A stretch of 64,000 nt of DNA, taken from the NCBI GenBank assembly GCA_033675545.1, contig JAWDGP010003868.1:25001-89000 (forward strand), written 5' to 3'. Positions 62,562 through 64,000 of this stretch are shown here, in pieces. The first letter of the stretch is position 1, and each line of letters starts with the position of its first letter. This DNA comes from Elysia crispata. Lineage: Eukaryota; Mollusca; Gastropoda; Plakobranchidae. A program made the translations under genes and the position numbers. The notes under the pieces were generated by a model. The model was not told the DNA's origin. It saw nothing but the letters and a program-made list of their open reading frames with translations, and ran no database searches.

Positions 62562-62776
62562 ATAGGTCAAAATATTGTTGTATATGTCTTCCACAGAGGA
62601 TCTATGTATCTTATAAGCTTATTGACCAGCAATGACGTGGTGCTTAAAACTGAATTGATGTCACAGAGCTTGCTAAACTAACAAAAAGGCGTTTTAGATT
62701 TTTAAAAGCTATCCAGAAGTTAAAGTGTTTTAAAGGACATTTTATGAGTGATCTTTCATAAGATAATAGAATACAT

Positions 62777-63048
62777 AAACTCAAGAGACCTTTTTTTGAA
62801 CATGTGTTGAAAAGAGAGAAACTAGAACATCTTGTCACAGCTGGAATGATCGAGAGAAAATGCAGGAGAAGAGAACAGCGTGAAAAGATGCTGGATCGAC
62901 TAACAAAGTGGCTCATAGTAGGAAGAGTGACAGAAGCACTGAAAGGGATAGAGATGCGAGGAAGGTCATGATCGCCAACACTAAAGATCACGGCACCTGA
63001 TTTGTTGTGGGCATTTTAATTTTGTCAAATTTTATCTAATGATCATAA

Positions 63049-63079
<31 letters not shown>

Positions 63080-63082
63080 GGA

Positions 63083-63146
<64 letters not shown>

Positions 63147-63175
63147 TAACAATAACAATAACAATAATAGTAATG
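62777..63175 (+). mobile_element. 5'-truncated LINE 3' end with (AAT)n tail
   Basis: The frame from 62,777 reads KLKRPFFEHVLKREKLEHLV, later REKMLDRLTKWLIVGRVTEA, up to a stop at 62,969. This matches the conserved C-terminal end of a widespread LINE reverse-transcriptase ORF (FFGHVMRREKLEHLV...KMLDGLTKWL...VTEALK). The remaining KVMIANTKDHGT ending is in the next frame with a stop at 62,998-63,000, so there is a frameshift near 62,950. A short 3' UTR follows, then an (AAT)n tail at 63,048-63,175, typical of LINEs ending in short tandem repeats. Clade (RTE-like or other) not assigned. Confidence 0.75.
63048..63175. repeat. (AAT)n microsatellite, LINE tail
   Basis: AAT triplets with one GGAATAG break at about 63,080 and an (AAC) variant end. 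Confidence 0.96.
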
Positions 63176-64000
63176 ATATAAGTAATTGTAATAAAATTTT
63201 ACCTGGGTACAAGCATCGTGTCTAACTCACAGCAGCTGTGAGAATTAGTAGCAGCTGAATTTGAAGCTCTGGTGCAAAGAGACCAATTCCCTGTTCCCTG
63301 AGATTGAATGATAGCTGCTCTGTCTCCCTTGTGCTTTTGTCTCCATCTCTGAGTTGTTTCTACTGACGGGAGAGGTTTATGTGAAAAAAAAATTTTTTTT
63401 TCAAGTATCTTGAAGTTAAATTAAAAATTTCATCTTTTACAATAAGGATTTGAATCCTGAGTTTGGAAATGTGGTTGTGGTGTAATTTGCCTCTCTGAAA
63501 ATTTAGAAGATACTCAATACTTTCTGGAATGACACAGGACATTTTGCAGGATTTGCGTCGCCTGTTATACTGAAAAATGAGTTGGCATTCTTTGTTACCT
63601 GCTATAGACACAGATATTTAGTTAAAAAAGGCAAATTTATCAGAAAGCGTTTGAGGGTTGAAAAACAAACAACTTTCTTTGGGTCTCATGTTGACCGCCA
63701 AAAGTCCCACCTAGCATGAAGTTTATTTTCAGGTTTTTTCTGACCAATTCTTTGTCCTTCTCAGATTGTTGTAATAAATTAATTTTTTGTTTGTTTTTCT
63801 CACATTTTGGCAGATTAAAATTTTCTTCTCAAATGATGCAGAGATACCACTTGCTTATGGTTTTAGACACACTAGTGAGATGATAGTGTAAAAAGCTGTG
63901 CAATACTTTTTTTACCAACTAATTATAGACAGCCACAGTAATATGACTGATCAGGAGGCTATTACCTCATTTAGGGAAGATGATGATGGTGATCTCTTAC
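63176..64000. other. Single-copy A+T-rich sequence to window edge
   Basis: An 83-codon minus frame at 63,360-63,611 shows no recognisable domain. No other feature was seen. Confidence 0.5.

Noticed and set aside
63360-63611. 83-codon minus frame as a small gene
   Set aside because: No domain, A-rich, no splice or promoter context.

Overview
This window looks like metazoan nuclear DNA, most likely from a mollusc and perhaps a heterobranch gastropod. The grounds are a spliced gene with an intron-type acceptor, tRNA-derived SINEs, a LINE tail, a Helitron fragment, a Ty3/gypsy remnant, abundant AGATCTAGATC-type words in the right third, and an extraordinary load of tandem repeats. The gastropod placement rests on overall resemblance only and is low confidence. 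No bacterial operon features are present.

Layout. From 1 to about 48.1 kb the DNA is an almost continuous chain of (CT)n/(GA)n microsatellites (about 29 tracts, mostly 60-170 bp, in both orientations). Between them lie at least a dozen unrelated minisatellites with units of 25-55 bp, (TA)n, (ATT)n and (TATC)n blocks, and short single-copy spacers. A 2.4-kb degenerate TATC field at 22.4-24.8 kb carries a recurring ACACGTGTATC-type marker. A Helitron-like coding fragment (19.4-19.7 kb, minus) and two tRNA-derived SINEs (2.6 kb and 13.9 kb) are embedded in this half. A 2-kb array of a 30-bp unit (36.2-38.2 kb) is open on both strands by arithmetic, not evident selection.

The only convincing host gene is at 40,095-42,527 (+). 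It is an uninterrupted 810-codon coding exon behind a clear 3' splice acceptor and encodes a type II single-pass membrane protein with an Asn/His-rich cytoplasmic tail, a Gly/Ser linker and an ectodomain with 18 cysteines and four N-glycosylation sequons. I do not recognise the family. Its upstream exon(s) and promoter are not identified. A CpG-rich patch at 33.8-34.2 kb is the best-looking, unproven candidate.

After 48.2 kb the (CT)/(GA) tracts stop completely. The last 16 kb is A+T-rich and carries interspersed elements: a small Ty3/gypsy LTR remnant with both LTRs (49.9-52.9 kb), a 69-bp minisatellite (53.3-54.7 kb), a 240-bp (TTC)n tract, a non-autonomous Tigger/pogo-like DNA transposon with 14-bp perfect ends and TA target duplication (60.2-62.0 kb), a TTAA-ended palindromic short element (62.4 kb), and a 5'-truncated LINE 3' end with an (AAT)n tail (62.8-63.2 kb). 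No set of genes acting together is visible. The window is one gene in a repeat-dominated landscape.
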